The position numbers and the translations under genes were made by a program. This document shows positions 40,773-50,165 of a stretch of 64,000 nucleotides of DNA, one piece after another. Origin of the DNA: Psychrobacter sp. FDAARGOS_221 (lineage in GTDB: Bacteria > Pseudomonadota > Gammaproteobacteria > Pseudomonadales > Moraxellaceae). Each line of letters begins with the position of its first letter. Position 1 is the first letter of the stretch. The stretch spans positions 2,170,001 to 2,234,000 of the forward strand of contig NZ_NWFK02000001.1 in NCBI RefSeq assembly GCF_002313155.2, in the 5' to 3' direction. Under the pieces are notes generated by a model that saw only the letters and a program-made list of their open reading frames with translations, had not been told where the DNA came from and did no database searches.

Positions 40773-40787
40773 TTAGGCATTAGGTAG
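40753..40787. repeat. Heptanucleotide repeat TAGGCAT at the pth stop
   Basis: Four perfect units at 40753-40780 followed by the related TAGGTAG (40781-40787). On the coding strand the unit reads through ...CCTAATGCC and forms the last codons and stop of pth, then three more units beyond. Confidence 0.95.
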
Positions 40788-41360
40788 TTTAAAACCATTG
40801 ATATGAGTACGCGCCCGTTCAATATCACCCGTGACCATCAATTTTAAAGAATCCATGGCCGCCTCTAGGGCTGCTTCAATCGCAATTTGATCATCAGGGG
40901 AGGGCTTAGAGAGGACGTGACCACTGACTTTAGATTTATGGCCAGGATGTCCAATACCGATACGCAAACGATGAAAATCATTACCGATATGAGGTGTGAT
41001 ATCGCGTAAGCCGTTGTGACCACCGTGACCGCCGCCAGTTTTTAGTTTAATACTACCGGCTGGGATATCTAACTCATCATGAGCAATCAAAATCTCTTCT
41101 GGCTTAATATCATAATATTTCGCCATGGGTACGACTGACTGACCCGATTTGTTCATAAAGGTCATCGGCAACAATAGGCGCACGTCAGTATCATAAATAC
41201 GACCACGACCGGTTAAGCCATTAAATTTTTTGTCTGCTGCAAGTTCAATATTAAATTGATCAGCAATCAGGGCCAGAAACCAAAAACCAGCATTATGTCG
41301 GGTTTCGACATATTGCTGGCCTGGGTTGCCAAGCCCAACAATAAGTTTAAGTTGGGACAT
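40773..41360 (-). CDS. pth: Peptidyl-tRNA hydrolase
   Basis: Recycles peptidyl-tRNA. The 195-aa protein has VGLGNPGQQYVETRHNAGF with catalytic His22, and the tRNA-binding MTFMNKSGQSV and IAHDELD blocks. Follows rplY as in many gammaproteobacteria, but ychF is not next to it. The last codons lie in a TAGGCAT repeat. Confidence 0.95.
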   Translation of the reverse strand: MSQLKLIVGLGNPGQQYVETRHNAGFWFLALIADQFNIELAADKKFNGLTGRGRIYDTDVRLLLPMTFMNKSGQSVVPMAKYYDIKPEEILIAHDELDIPAGSIKLKTGGGHGGHNGLRDITPHIGNDFHRLRIGIGHPGHKSKVSGHVLSKPSPDDQIAIEAALEAAMDSLKLMVTGDIERARTHINGFKLPNA

Positions 41361-41483
41361 AGCGTTCTCACTATATAATAAGTTGTGACTGCCAGTATAA
41401 GATCTAGTATATAGATTTAGACAACCGCATGAAAGCGGTCATCTAAGCTATTGAGATTAGCCACTATACTGGTAGCAGACGAA

Positions 41484-42164
41484 TTATTCTTCGCCTTTAT
41501 CTTCTTCACCACCTTGCTCTGTAGCAGGTACGTCAGCAGCATCCACTTCTTCTTCAGTATCTTCGTCAACTTCTTCAACAGTTGGTGCCTGCATGTTAAC
41601 TACAGTGCGGTCAACTGGCTCATCAACGTCAAGTTCGAATAAGATAACACCTTCAGGCAATTGAATGTCTGTTAAGTGTAGTGAATCACCAATTTCTAGG
41701 TTAGATACGTCAACTTCTAGATATTCTGGAAGATCTTGTGGTAGACATACGATTTCGATGTCAGTAACAAGTGTAGATAAGATACCACCCGCTTTAATAC
41801 CAGGTGCAGTTTCACGGCCAACATAGTGAACTGGGATGTTCATGTTGATCTTCTGACCTTTAACAATGCGCTGGAAGTCAGCATGCATTGGGAAACCTTT
41901 TGATGGGTGACGCTGTAGATCTTTAATAACCGCTAGATGCTCTTCGCCTTCAAGAGTGATGGTCAAAATGTTTGAGAAGAATGCTTCGTTCTCAAGCAGT
42001 TTCCAAAGCTCATTGTTTTTAATAGCGATAGCTGTAGGCTCTTCGTTACCACCATAGATAATGGCTGGTACTAAGTTTTGCTTACGCAGGCGGCGGCTCG
42101 CACCTTTGCCCTGCTGATCTTCGGTACGGGCAATGCCTTTTACCGTATATAGTACATTACTCAT
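41484..42164 (-). CDS. rplY: 50S ribosomal protein bL25, long CTC form
   Basis: Binds 5S rRNA. The 226-aa protein is the CTC type: the L25 domain (residues 1-95, YTVKGIARTEDQQGKGASRRLRKQNLVPAIIYGG in part) plus a second beta domain (about 100-190) and an acidic tail of Glu/Asp at 195-226. Located between prs and pth, the usual order. Confidence 0.94.
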   Translation of the reverse strand: MSNVLYTVKGIARTEDQQGKGASRRLRKQNLVPAIIYGGNEEPTAIAIKNNELWKLLENEAFFSNILTITLEGEEHLAVIKDLQRHPSKGFPMHADFQRIVKGQKINMNIPVHYVGRETAPGIKAGGILSTLVTDIEIVCLPQDLPEYLEVDVSNLEIGDSLHLTDIQLPEGVILFELDVDEPVDRTVVNMQAPTVEEVDEDTEEEVDAADVPATEQGGEEDKGEE

Positions 42165-42487
42165 AAGAGTATCCTTGATTCAATAATTTGGTTAGATGAT
42201 GTGCGCTAACAATGTTTGCGACCAACATCGTTAAAGCAGCATCGTATGGTTTTTCCCTTCATCTGTTTACTATGCAGCGCTTATAAACAGCCGACTATTA
42301 TTTAAAATATTAGGAGGCTTAAGCGCTTAATAGGACAGGACATAATGGTCGCCAGTCCTAGCCAGACGCAGAAAGGCAGTATTATACGTGTAATAGGCGA
42401 TAAAATCTAGTACAAAAAAACCGCTAACCATAAGGATAGCGGTTTTTAGTATTGATTAGTCAGTGTCTAGCAAGTAATGATGTCTGA
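42165..42487. other. Intergenic region prs to rplY
   Basis: About 320 bp. Holds the prs terminator at 42414-42447 and then presumably the rplY promoter. No gene seen. Confidence 0.6.
42414..42447 (-). terminator. Terminator after prs
   Basis: Stem AAAAACCGCTA with TAGCGGTTTTT. The A run at 42414-42420 is the T run on the minus strand. Confidence 0.88.
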
Positions 42488-43444
42488 TTAGGTATTGATA
42501 GACTCAAACATAGCACTGATAGATTCTTCGTTATTAATACGACGTAAGCTTTCAGCTAACAATGGTGCGATAGTCACCTGACGGATCTTTTCACACGCTT
42601 TAGCTTCATCAGTTAATGGGATGGTGTCAGTGACGACCAACTCATCAAGGACTGATGCGCTAATGTTATCCAATGCTTTACCTGATAAAACAGGGTGAGT
42701 GATATAGCCTAATACGCGGCGTGCACCATTGTCTTTCAGTGCTTGCGCAGCTTTACACAGAGTACCTGCGGTATCTACCATGTCATCAACAATCACACAG
42801 TCACGATCTTTCACGTCACCGATGATATGCATCACTTGTGATTCGTTCGCACGGGCACGACGTTTATCGATAATGGCCAACTCAGTGTCACCTAACTCTT
42901 TTGCCATCGCACGCGCACGGACTACGCCGCCAACGTCTGGCGAAACAACCATTAGGTTTTCATAACCTTGCTTTTGCAGGTCTTTTAGTAACACAGGGGT
43001 ACCGTAGATGTTATCTACTGGGATATCGAAGAAACCTTGGATTTGGTCAGAATGCAAATCAACGGTCATGACGCGGTCAATGCTAACGATGTTAAGCATA
43101 TCAGCCACTACTTTAGCCGAAATAGGCACACGTGCTGAACGCGGACGACGGTCTTGACGGGCATAGCCGAAATAAGGCATCACAGCGGTGATACGGCCAG
43201 CGCTAGAACGACGCAATGCATCAGCCATAACCATGATTTCCATCAGGTTATCGTTAGTAGGGGCGCATGTAGGTTGTAGGATGAAGACGTCTTTACCACG
43301 TACGTGCTCTTTGATCTCTACAGCGATTTCGCCGTCAGAGAAGCGCGTGACATCAGCACGGCCAAGAGGAATGTGTAGGTGATCTGCGACAGTTTTTGCC
43401 AGTTCAGGGTGGGCATTACCCGTAAAAATCGCCAGATATGGCAT
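42488..43444 (-). CDS. prs: Ribose-phosphate pyrophosphokinase
   Basis: Makes PRPP from ribose 5-phosphate and ATP. The 318-aa protein has [14 protein letters not shown] (about residues 95-108), the [14 protein letters not shown] block and the PRPP site [14 protein letters not shown] (about 215-228). Full length, between tRNA-Gln and rplY. Confidence 0.97.
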   Translation of the reverse strand: MPYLAIFTGNAHPELAKTVADHLHIPLGRADVTRFSDGEIAVEIKEHVRGKDVFILQPTCAPTNDNLMEIMVMADALRRSSAGRITAVMPYFGYARQDRRPRSARVPISAKVVADMLNIVSIDRVMTVDLHSDQIQGFFDIPVDNIYGTPVLLKDLQKQGYENLMVVSPDVGGVVRARAMAKELGDTELAIIDKRRARANESQVMHIIGDVKDRDCVIVDDMVDTAGTLCKAAQALKDNGARRVLGYITHPVLSGKALDNISASVLDELVVTDTIPLTDEAKACEKIRQVTIAPLLAESLRRINNEESISAMFESINT

Positions 43445-43530
43445 GGTTCAAGTCCTATTTATTTGACTTAACAGACAGAAGGAGCAGTAGAGACTGCACA
43501 AATAAAGAAGAAGGTTGAACGTTTAGAAAA

Positions 43531-43606
43531 TGGCAGGGGTAGCTGGACTCGAACCAACGGATGTCAGGATCAAAACCTGATGCCTTACCAACTTGGCTAT
43601 ACCCCT
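43531..43606 (-). tRNA. tRNA-Gln (anticodon TTG), copy 1
   Basis: 76 nt with encoded CCA. The acceptor stem AGGGGTA pairs with TACCCCT, the anticodon loop is TTTTGAT, giving UUG, and the T loop is GTTCGAGTC. Lies just upstream of prs on the same strand. Confidence 0.96.
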
Positions 43607-43750
43607 GTAACAGACTAACCTTATCAAGAAGTCTTATGCTTGTATTAACTTAGCATGTCTTCTGATAATTTACTACCAAAATATTAATAAATGGGCTTAC
43701 TAATATTTTGATACTTTTGCTGATCGTTTTCTTGATTTCGTTCGAGGCGA

Positions 43751-43780
43751 ACTATACCGAAAACTTAGTAGATATGTCAA
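43751..43780 (-). promoter_or_regulatory. Strong sigma-70 promoter between the two tRNA-Gln genes
   Basis: On the minus strand: perfect -35 TTGACA (43775-43780), 18-bp spacer, -10 TATAGT (43751-43756), then a GC-rich discriminator TCGCCTCG. It would drive the downstream tRNA-Gln copy, and probably prs, 145 bp away. Confidence 0.75.
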
Positions 43781-43831
43781 CAAACTCAGCCGTTTTATTT
43801 TAATTTAAAGCAACTGAGCCTTTGACGAATA

Positions 43832-43907
43832 TGGCAGGGGTAGCTGGACTCGAACCAACGGATGTCAGGATCAAAACCTGATGCCTTACCAACTTGGCTA
43901 TACCCCT
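43832..43907 (-). tRNA. tRNA-Gln (anticodon TTG), copy 2
   Basis: 76 nt, identical to copy 1 over the tRNA itself. The flanks differ, so the copies are not one simple tandem duplication. Confidence 0.96.
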
Positions 43908-44236
43908 TTATGGGCGAGTTATTATACACAATAATTTCGCCATTGCAACTGTTTTTCAAGATAAATCTAAAAGAACTTATTTTTAGATCAAAACAAGCGC
44001 TTTAATACTGATATTTTAAGGCCATAAATAGTGACCGTATCAGATTTATCTCAGTACAACTTGAGTGAACAAGAATGTTTTGGCTTGTTTGTTTAGCCAA
44101 TATCTCATCACTCATTATTAGTGCTGTTTTTTTAAGCTTTTAGACTATACATCATATGGTGCTTCGTTGGAATCACTATTTAAGTATTTATTGCAAAAAT
44201 TTAGGCTTAGCGGCTAAGTCACTGGCTAAAGACTGA
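43908..44236. other. Intergenic region tRNA-Gln to ispE
   Basis: About 330 bp. Has the tRNA promoter. No clear ispE terminator was found in it. Confidence 0.5.
43921..43948 (-). promoter_or_regulatory. Promoter of the upstream tRNA-Gln gene
   Basis: Minus strand: -35 TTGCAA (43943-43948), 16-bp spacer, perfect -10 TATAAT (43921-43926), discriminator ACTCGCCC. The expected start site is about 7 bp before the tRNA. Confidence 0.75.
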
Positions 44237-45211
44237 TTAGCCAGATAAAGATTGAGTAAATACATAGCCACAAGGCGGCGGTGAGGTGTATATGACGTGC
44301 TGTCTCACCGCCTCTAATTTGTCAGCTGGTATCGGTAAGTAGACACAACTGCCGGTGCCGGTCATACGCGCGCTGCTACCGGTTACAGGCTGTAATTGCT
44401 TCAGGTAATGCAAGGCATCTGCAATTTGCGGCACTAAGTCTGTGACTACAGGCTCAAAAACGTTGCAATAGGGCAGCTGTAATCCATCTAAATAGTCTGC
44501 TTGCGATGCGGCAATATCAGCGGTCGCAATAGAGGGCATATCACGGCGCAAACTGGGGTGCTGAAATAGACCTTGGGTTGAGGCGTGTGCATCTGGATGT
44601 AATAACAAAAAATGCTGATACGGCAGGTCAATGGCGGTGAGTTGTTCTCCAATACCTTCGGCAATCGCATCTTGTCCAAAGATAAAAATCGGCACATCAG
44701 CACCAACAGTTGCACCGATTTTGATCAAATCTACAATTTCTACTGCCTCGTTAAATGAGCGATCCTCTAAATGACTGCCCCAAAGCTGATTTAATGCAAT
44801 CAAAGTAGTCGCGGCATTCGATGAGCCCCCGCCTAAGCCAGCGCCTGCCGGTATCTGCTTATTAAGCTTAACCGCTATCACTGGTAGAGTGTCTGGGAGT
44901 GTGCCAACTTGATGAGCATTTGCTTTGATATGCTCTAACAAGGCGATGGCTGCCTTGGTAATCAGGTTGTCTGCTAGGTTATCGGTAACCGCGACATTGC
45001 TGTCTAGGGTCAACGGCAAATTATCGTCGTCGATAGCTTGGTGCGGATTAAAGGTGTGAGAGGTTAGCGCAAAGTCTAATTGATCGCCCCAGTCCAATAG
45101 CCGAAACACGGTCTGCAAGTTGTGATAACCATCAGCACGCTTACCGGTAATATGCAAAAATAAATTAATTTTGGCAGGTGAAAACAAGCTCAAGCAGGTA
45201 TTTGGCATCAT
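44237..45211 (-). CDS. ispE: 4-diphosphocytidyl-2-C-methyl-D-erythritol kinase
   Basis: GHMP kinase of the MEP isoprenoid pathway. The 324-aa protein has [20 protein letters not shown] at the start, the ATP-binding [14 protein letters not shown] (about residues 130-143) and [10 protein letters not shown] near the end. Start may also be the second Met. Longer than E. coli (283 aa) by low-complexity insertions near residues 60-75. Follows lolB and precedes tRNA-Gln and prs. Confidence 0.95.
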   Translation of the reverse strand: MMPNTCLSLFSPAKINLFLHITGKRADGYHNLQTVFRLLDWGDQLDFALTSHTFNPHQAIDDDNLPLTLDSNVAVTDNLADNLITKAAIALLEHIKANAHQVGTLPDTLPVIAVKLNKQIPAGAGLGGGSSNAATTLIALNQLWGSHLEDRSFNEAVEIVDLIKIGATVGADVPIFIFGQDAIAEGIGEQLTAIDLPYQHFLLLHPDAHASTQGLFQHPSLRRDMPSIATADIAASQADYLDGLQLPYCNVFEPVVTDLVPQIADALHYLKQLQPVTGSSARMTGTGSCVYLPIPADKLEAVRQHVIYTSPPPCGYVFTQSLSG

Positions 45212-45286
45212 AAGGGCATCACATTAAGCAGACTGTCTGAAAATAACGGACTAGGGCAACGGTTTGTCAGTAATAAAAATGACTAA

Positions 45287-45970
45287 CTATTTGGCATGTT
45301 CAATGGTCATCACGACTTTATGACCGTCAGTACGAGCGACCTTAATTCGGTTCGGACGTTGGTCGGTAGCATTATTAGATAGATAGTTAAAGCTGGCGGT
45401 CCAGTCGCCATTTTGGCTGCTTAGCAAGCGTCCGTTTTGATCTAATTGACTGTTGCTGTCTGAAGGCGCAGGGCGACCTGATATCCAATAGCGTAACTGA
45501 GAAATGGGTGCTTGCCAGCCTGTGGCGCGTTGTAGCAGCTCTTCTGGCGAGCTGGCGGTAATTTCACCAGTGCGCTCACTGACCAAGGTCGCGGTAGCAC
45601 CATTGTATTGAATGGTGGTTTGACCGATGCCTAAAGCGCCGGTAATGTCGATAGCGAAGCGGTTGTCTTCTTGAGCCCAGACATAAAAAGCACTGCCTGA
45701 TTGCGCATTACTGGTTTCAGTTTTGGGCGTGGTGACACCGATTTTGCCACGGATATTAAACTGTTGTAACAGTTCAGGATAGGCGGTCTGATCCGTCGCC
45801 AGAATAGGGCTAGTGTTATCCGCTGCCATATGCTGAGTAGTCTGACAACCGGTTAAGGCAAGCACAGAGCTGGCCAATACCATAGCAAGTAAGTTTTTGC
45901 TTGGTTTATTAACGCTACTTGTTGGTAGTTTTTTTGAAGTCAGTAGCTCTAAAGTAGAAAGTGCGGTCAT
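45287..45970 (-). CDS. lolB: Outer membrane lipoprotein receptor LolB
   Basis: Receives lipoproteins from LolA and inserts them in the outer membrane. The 227-aa protein has a lipobox LTGC with Cys42, after a 28-residue polar n-region and a hydrophobic stretch (about 28-40). The LolB fold is recognisable by FNIRGKIGVTTPK, FAIDITGALGIGQTTI and LRYWISGRPAPS. Sits before ispE, the usual order. Confidence 0.92.
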   Translation of the reverse strand: MTALSTLELLTSKKLPTSSVNKPSKNLLAMVLASSVLALTGCQTTQHMAADNTSPILATDQTAYPELLQQFNIRGKIGVTTPKTETSNAQSGSAFYVWAQEDNRFAIDITGALGIGQTTIQYNGATATLVSERTGEITASSPEELLQRATGWQAPISQLRYWISGRPAPSDSNSQLDQNGRLLSSQNGDWTASFNYLSNNATDQRPNRIKVARTDGHKVVMTIEHAK

Positions 45971-46190
45971 GATAATAAAAGTCCTTATTTATATGTTCTA
46001 AATGGCTATGTGTTTTAAGTAGTTATATGTATTAAGAGATTATATTTTTTAAGGGATGGTGTGTTTTAAAAAATCAAGTCATCTAAATAGCAAAAGTATG
46101 ATTAGCGTTGATATTTTTGTTAGTCATTTAGTACTAGTGATCACCAATAATCATTAATATTATCCATCAAAGCTATTAATCAGTATTCGA

Positions 46191-48293
46191 CTAGTAAGAT
46201 TGTAGACGGTCGCTTAAATCCTGTTGCCCAACCGCAAATCGCTGCTGAATGTCGTTAAACAGGTTAATCACCTTATCTTCTTGCTGCATGCCTTGATACG
46301 CACGCAGTAACAAGATACCGGAATCTAAGGTTGGTGATATGCTATAAGTGTCTTCTAAATAGGCGATGACATCCTCATAACGAGCCTCAGATAAAGCGTC
46401 TGCTGCAACAAGGTTTAAGGCAGCCAGATAGTTGTTTTGATCAAATTGTGGAGAATTAAACGGAATATCTAACACCGTCTGCGCCAAAGTCAGGGCTTGC
46501 TCGACGTCTCTTTCACTGTTTGATTCAAACAATAAGGTCGCCAACGCAATCAGATAGTTGGGATCTTCAGGATTAATCAAAATCAGTCGATCTAATAAGC
46601 GGCGCTTTAAAGCTGCGTCTTTGTCATTGTCTAATAATTGTGCGCGAGCGAACAACAGCTTGGTATCGTCTGGGTAGCGACGGTTGGCATCGGCCAGCAC
46701 CTTGTTCGCTTCGATGAGTTTGTCTTGCTGGCGCAAAATTTCAGCCTGCATAATGGCGCTTTCTGGTGCATATACCTCAAACTGCTGACTAAACTTGGTT
46801 AACGTTTCTAGTGCCTGTTCAGGATTACCTTTTAATAACTGGATAGATACCAGCTTCTGACGGGCTTGTAATACCAAGCTTTCTTGCATCACTTTTGATA
46901 AAAAGCGTTCGGCACGCTCATACTTTTGCTGACGCTCAGCGCTGATGCCCAAGTAGTAATAAGATTGGTCAATATAAGATGGTGACGACGCTAAACCAGA
47001 CAGCAGCTCATCGGCAGTGTCATAGGCCTCGATATCGATACTGACTAGCGCAGCCAATAGGGTTACTTCATCATCATGAAACAGATCATGCGCTTTAATC
47101 AATAAGTTCCAAGCGTCTTGGGTTTGTCCAAGCTCGAGTCGATAGCGAATCTCGTATAGATACAATGACTTATTGTCTTTGAGTCGTTTACGTTCACCAC
47201 TGACGTATTGCAGCACCTCACGGTCAGGCTCAAGCTGCTTTAAGATGTCGCTCTTTAAAACGATAAACGCAGCATTGTCTGGCTTTGAGCGTAACGCGCG
47301 GTTGATACTGACCAACGCGATGTCAGGTTGCCCAAGCTGCGACATCAGACCTGCCTGCATCACCAGTAGCGAAGGATTATCATGCTTAGGCAGCGACAAC
47401 AAGGTCTCAAGCAATAGACGCTGATCTTGGTCGGTGGTCGGATAAATACCGATTAGAATTTCACTTAAGTCGGCTTGCGGGTCATAGTCTAATATTTGGC
47501 CCAGTACATCGCCTGCTAAATCATAGTTGTTGGCTTTTAATGCCAAATGCGCCACATAAAATAGGGCAGGGATGTGCTCTGGATTTTGCTGCTGCCACTG
47601 CAAGGCAAACTCAAGCGACTCTTCAGGCATATCGTATAGCAGCGATAGCTCTAACGCCCGCTCAAATACAGTGGTCGATTCTTTTTTAAACGATTCTTGC
47701 TTATAAATTTTCAGCGCGCTATCGATGTCGCCTCTATCTACCATAAACTCAGCTTGCATCACGTTCAGTAAGCTAGGGCGTTCGGCAGTTAACGCTAAGC
47801 GATCATTATTGGTTGTGGCAGGGTGGCTCGCTGCATTAGGATCGAGTGAGGCCTGCTCTGTAAATAGACCCCCTGATTCAGGCAAGTCTTCTTCTGCTTC
47901 ATTGTCATTTTTACTAACCAAGTTAATAAAAGGCGATAGCACCCAGCGAATTGGGTCCAATACACTGGCATTGGCGGTTATCGAATGAGTTGCCATACCA
48001 GTTAAGCTAAGCAGTAGACACAGTCTTATTAAGCGCTGGCGGGTGTTAGTTAGCTGTCTTTGATATTTGAATGGTCTTTGATGCTTGCTCTGTACTGAAT
48101 GACGCAAGCGACGAGTACTGCCCCAGACGTTAGACTTTGTTTTAGCGGTTGTCTGAAACTTGAAAGCTGCGTTTGACTGTTTTGATTGGGTGCCGGTTTT
48201 AGTCTTTATTTTGAACAAGGACGCTTTTGGTCGAACACGGATGGTGTCAACTTGCTTGGTCTTTCGTTTAGACGGATGAAAAAAACGCAACAA
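46191..48293 (-). CDS. Tetratricopeptide-repeat protein with basic N-terminus
   Basis: Protein of 700 aa. No function recognised beyond TPR. Residues about 175-690 contain many degenerate TPR units, for example VFERALELSLLYDMPEESLEFALQWQ (partly quoted) and NYLIALATLLFE. A hydrophobic signal-like segment (about 88-108, LIRLCLLLSLTGMATHSI) ends in ANA, so the bulk is probably periplasmic or anchored. The 87 residues before are extremely Lys/Arg/Gln-rich. The start is TTG at 48293, with AAGGACT 9 bp before; there is no ATG until residue 98. The position next to lolB, ispE and prs matches a TPR gene in Pseudomonas. Confidence 0.72.
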   Translation of the reverse strand: MLRFFHPSKRKTKQVDTIRVRPKASLFKIKTKTGTQSKQSNAAFKFQTTAKTKSNVWGSTRRLRHSVQSKHQRPFKYQRQLTNTRQRLIRLCLLLSLTGMATHSITANASVLDPIRWVLSPFINLVSKNDNEAEEDLPESGGLFTEQASLDPNAASHPATTNNDRLALTAERPSLLNVMQAEFMVDRGDIDSALKIYKQESFKKESTTVFERALELSLLYDMPEESLEFALQWQQQNPEHIPALFYVAHLALKANNYDLAGDVLGQILDYDPQADLSEILIGIYPTTDQDQRLLLETLLSLPKHDNPSLLVMQAGLMSQLGQPDIALVSINRALRSKPDNAAFIVLKSDILKQLEPDREVLQYVSGERKRLKDNKSLYLYEIRYRLELGQTQDAWNLLIKAHDLFHDDEVTLLAALVSIDIEAYDTADELLSGLASSPSYIDQSYYYLGISAERQQKYERAERFLSKVMQESLVLQARQKLVSIQLLKGNPEQALETLTKFSQQFEVYAPESAIMQAEILRQQDKLIEANKVLADANRRYPDDTKLLFARAQLLDNDKDAALKRRLLDRLILINPEDPNYLIALATLLFESNSERDVEQALTLAQTVLDIPFNSPQFDQNNYLAALNLVAADALSEARYEDVIAYLEDTYSISPTLDSGILLLRAYQGMQQEDKVINLFNDIQQRFAVGQQDLSDRLQSY

Positions 48294-48408
48294 AAGCAGT
48301 CCTTTTGGTCTGGTAAATCGTCAGGTAAAAAAACAGCTAATAAAATACAGCGACAGAACAGCTAAATCAAAGACAATCTTGTTGTTATTTTATAGCGGCT
48401 GCATGAGA

Positions 48409-49371
48409 TTATTTTTTTCTATCCCACAGCCAATCAGCCAATGTATTCAACGCAGTATGATTGCCAAACTGTTGATCGATACTGGTCGTGGCGTCATCAA
48501 ACAAAGATTTGGCATAATCCGTGGCTGACTCGACACCCATGAGCTTAACATAAGTTGACTTATTAAGTCCCTCGTCGCTACCGGTAGGCTTGCCCAATAC
48601 ATCTGTGTCTGAAGTGACATCAAGGATATCGTCTTGGACCTGGAAGGCTAAACCTAAGCTGCTGGCAAACAGGCGTAAGGCTTGTAGCTGCTCTTGTGTG
48701 GCATCGGCGCAAACTCCGCCCATTAGAGCTGACGCTTCAATCAATGCACCAGTTTTATCGCGATGGATGGCCTCTAGCTCATCTTGGGTGACTTGCTTAT
48801 CTTCTGCATTTAAGTCCAGCATTTGCCCAGACACCATGCGTCTGGCTCTTGGGGCAAACGCACGAATAAGCTTCGCAGCGTGGGTGTCAGAGATAGGCTC
48901 AAAACCAGCCAAGTCTGCGCTGAGTGCCTCAAATGCTAAAGTTTGTAATACATCACCTGCCAATAACGCAGTCGCTTCGCCAAACTCAATATGGCAAGTC
49001 GGGCGGCCGCGGCGTAAGTCGTCATCGTCCATACACGGCAGATCATCATGAATTAAAGAATAAGTATGCAGCAGCTCAACTGCCAACATAGCTCGTCGGC
49101 AGCTGTCATTTAAGCGGATAGTGGTTGCTGAATCGTCTGAGTCAGTCGATGATGACAGCACGCTATGATAGGCACTCGCTACCAGCAGGGGACGTACCTT
49201 TTTACCCGCACCTGTCATGGCATAAAAACAGGCCTCGTTTAAAGGACTGGGTAATGCCGCATGAGTGAGTAATTGTTCAATATCGGCTTGCAAGGTAGTG
49301 ATGACTTGCTGACTAAAATGATCAAAAGTGCTGTCACGGTTGATCTGGGAATTGACGTGCTGGTTTGTCAT
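48409..49371 (-). CDS. ispA: Farnesyl diphosphate synthase / short-chain polyprenyl synthase
   Basis: Condenses isopentenyl diphosphate with allylic diphosphates. The 320-aa protein has KKVRPLLV near residue 53, first Asp-rich motif DDLPCMDDDDLRRGRPT (about 114-130) and second motif QVQDDILDVTSD (about 252). The DDxx(x)xD spacing with CM suggests a C15 product. Confidence 0.93.
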   Translation of the reverse strand: MTNQHVNSQINRDSTFDHFSQQVITTLQADIEQLLTHAALPSPLNEACFYAMTGAGKKVRPLLVASAYHSVLSSSTDSDDSATTIRLNDSCRRAMLAVELLHTYSLIHDDLPCMDDDDLRRGRPTCHIEFGEATALLAGDVLQTLAFEALSADLAGFEPISDTHAAKLIRAFAPRARRMVSGQMLDLNAEDKQVTQDELEAIHRDKTGALIEASALMGGVCADATQEQLQALRLFASSLGLAFQVQDDILDVTSDTDVLGKPTGSDEGLNKSTYVKLMGVESATDYAKSLFDDATTSIDQQFGNHTALNTLADWLWDRKK

Positions 49372-50165
49372 AAACTGGGGCTCGATACAGATGGGGTAAA
49401 AGTTTCAAATTAATTTTAAATAAATAAAGGTCTAACTTAATGGGTTGTTGTAAACGGTTGCTAACAGCCTTAACACTTTGGACCGCGTTGAATAGACTCT
49501 ATATTTTATAGGTTACGCTATATAGGTTTCATATGTTGAGCAAACGATTAACTATATGTTGTTGATTGCTTATTATAAATGATTGGCATCAATAAGTGGT
49601 TGTGTGCTTGTTATCAATGTCAACTTTTATTAATCATTTATGTTGATGGCATAGATAAGGCCGGCAAGATTGTATCTATTTTCTAAAGATATCCATTACC
49701 TAAAAGTTACCAATTGGCTACGTGAGATATTTTGACATTATAGGAACACCGCTTCACTATAGACAATATATGACCTATGAGTCAGCTATTGCGCTGTGAC
49801 AGCAAGGGGTTAAATCCCATACACTAACCGACGTAGAGATTGTAGAGTGCAGATGATGAGGCGTAAATTATATAATATTAACTTCATACAGCCTCTGTAT
49901 GATTGCTCTGTACTTGATGCAGTCAACCAAGCGGGTTTGTTCTTAATCCAACAAAAACTATGATAATGGTGACTTAACGACTTTTAGACGTAAGTTACTC
50001 TTTATATTGTCAGCTCATTGTACTTATATTTATTGTTTCAATGTACGGTAAGTTATTAGTCCAATACACGGTAAGCTATTGATTCATTGTACGATAAGCA
50101 AGTGTAAGCTACGACAGGCGAATGATGACAACATTAAGCGCGTTCACAATAACAAGGAGATTTAC
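49372..50165. other. Intergenic region between divergent ispA and fadB
   Basis: About 790 bp with no gene recognised. The last 150 bp holds four 23-bp phased repeats and the fadB ribosome site (AAGGAGATTTAC). Confidence 0.6.
50016..50107 (+). repeat. Four phased 23-bp repeats upstream of fadB
   Basis: Units start at 50016 (CATTGTAC), 50039 (CAATGTAC), 50062 (CAATACAC) and 50085 (CATTGTAC), each exactly 23 bp apart. The middle two share CGGTAAG(T/C)TATT after the octamer and the last has CGATAAGC. The set ends 58 bp before the fadB ATG, so it covers the likely promoter or operator. Confidence 0.85.

Noticed and set aside
50016-50107. CRISPR-like array upstream of fadB
   Set aside because: Units are 23 bp with partial identity over their whole length and no spacers; no cas genes nearby.
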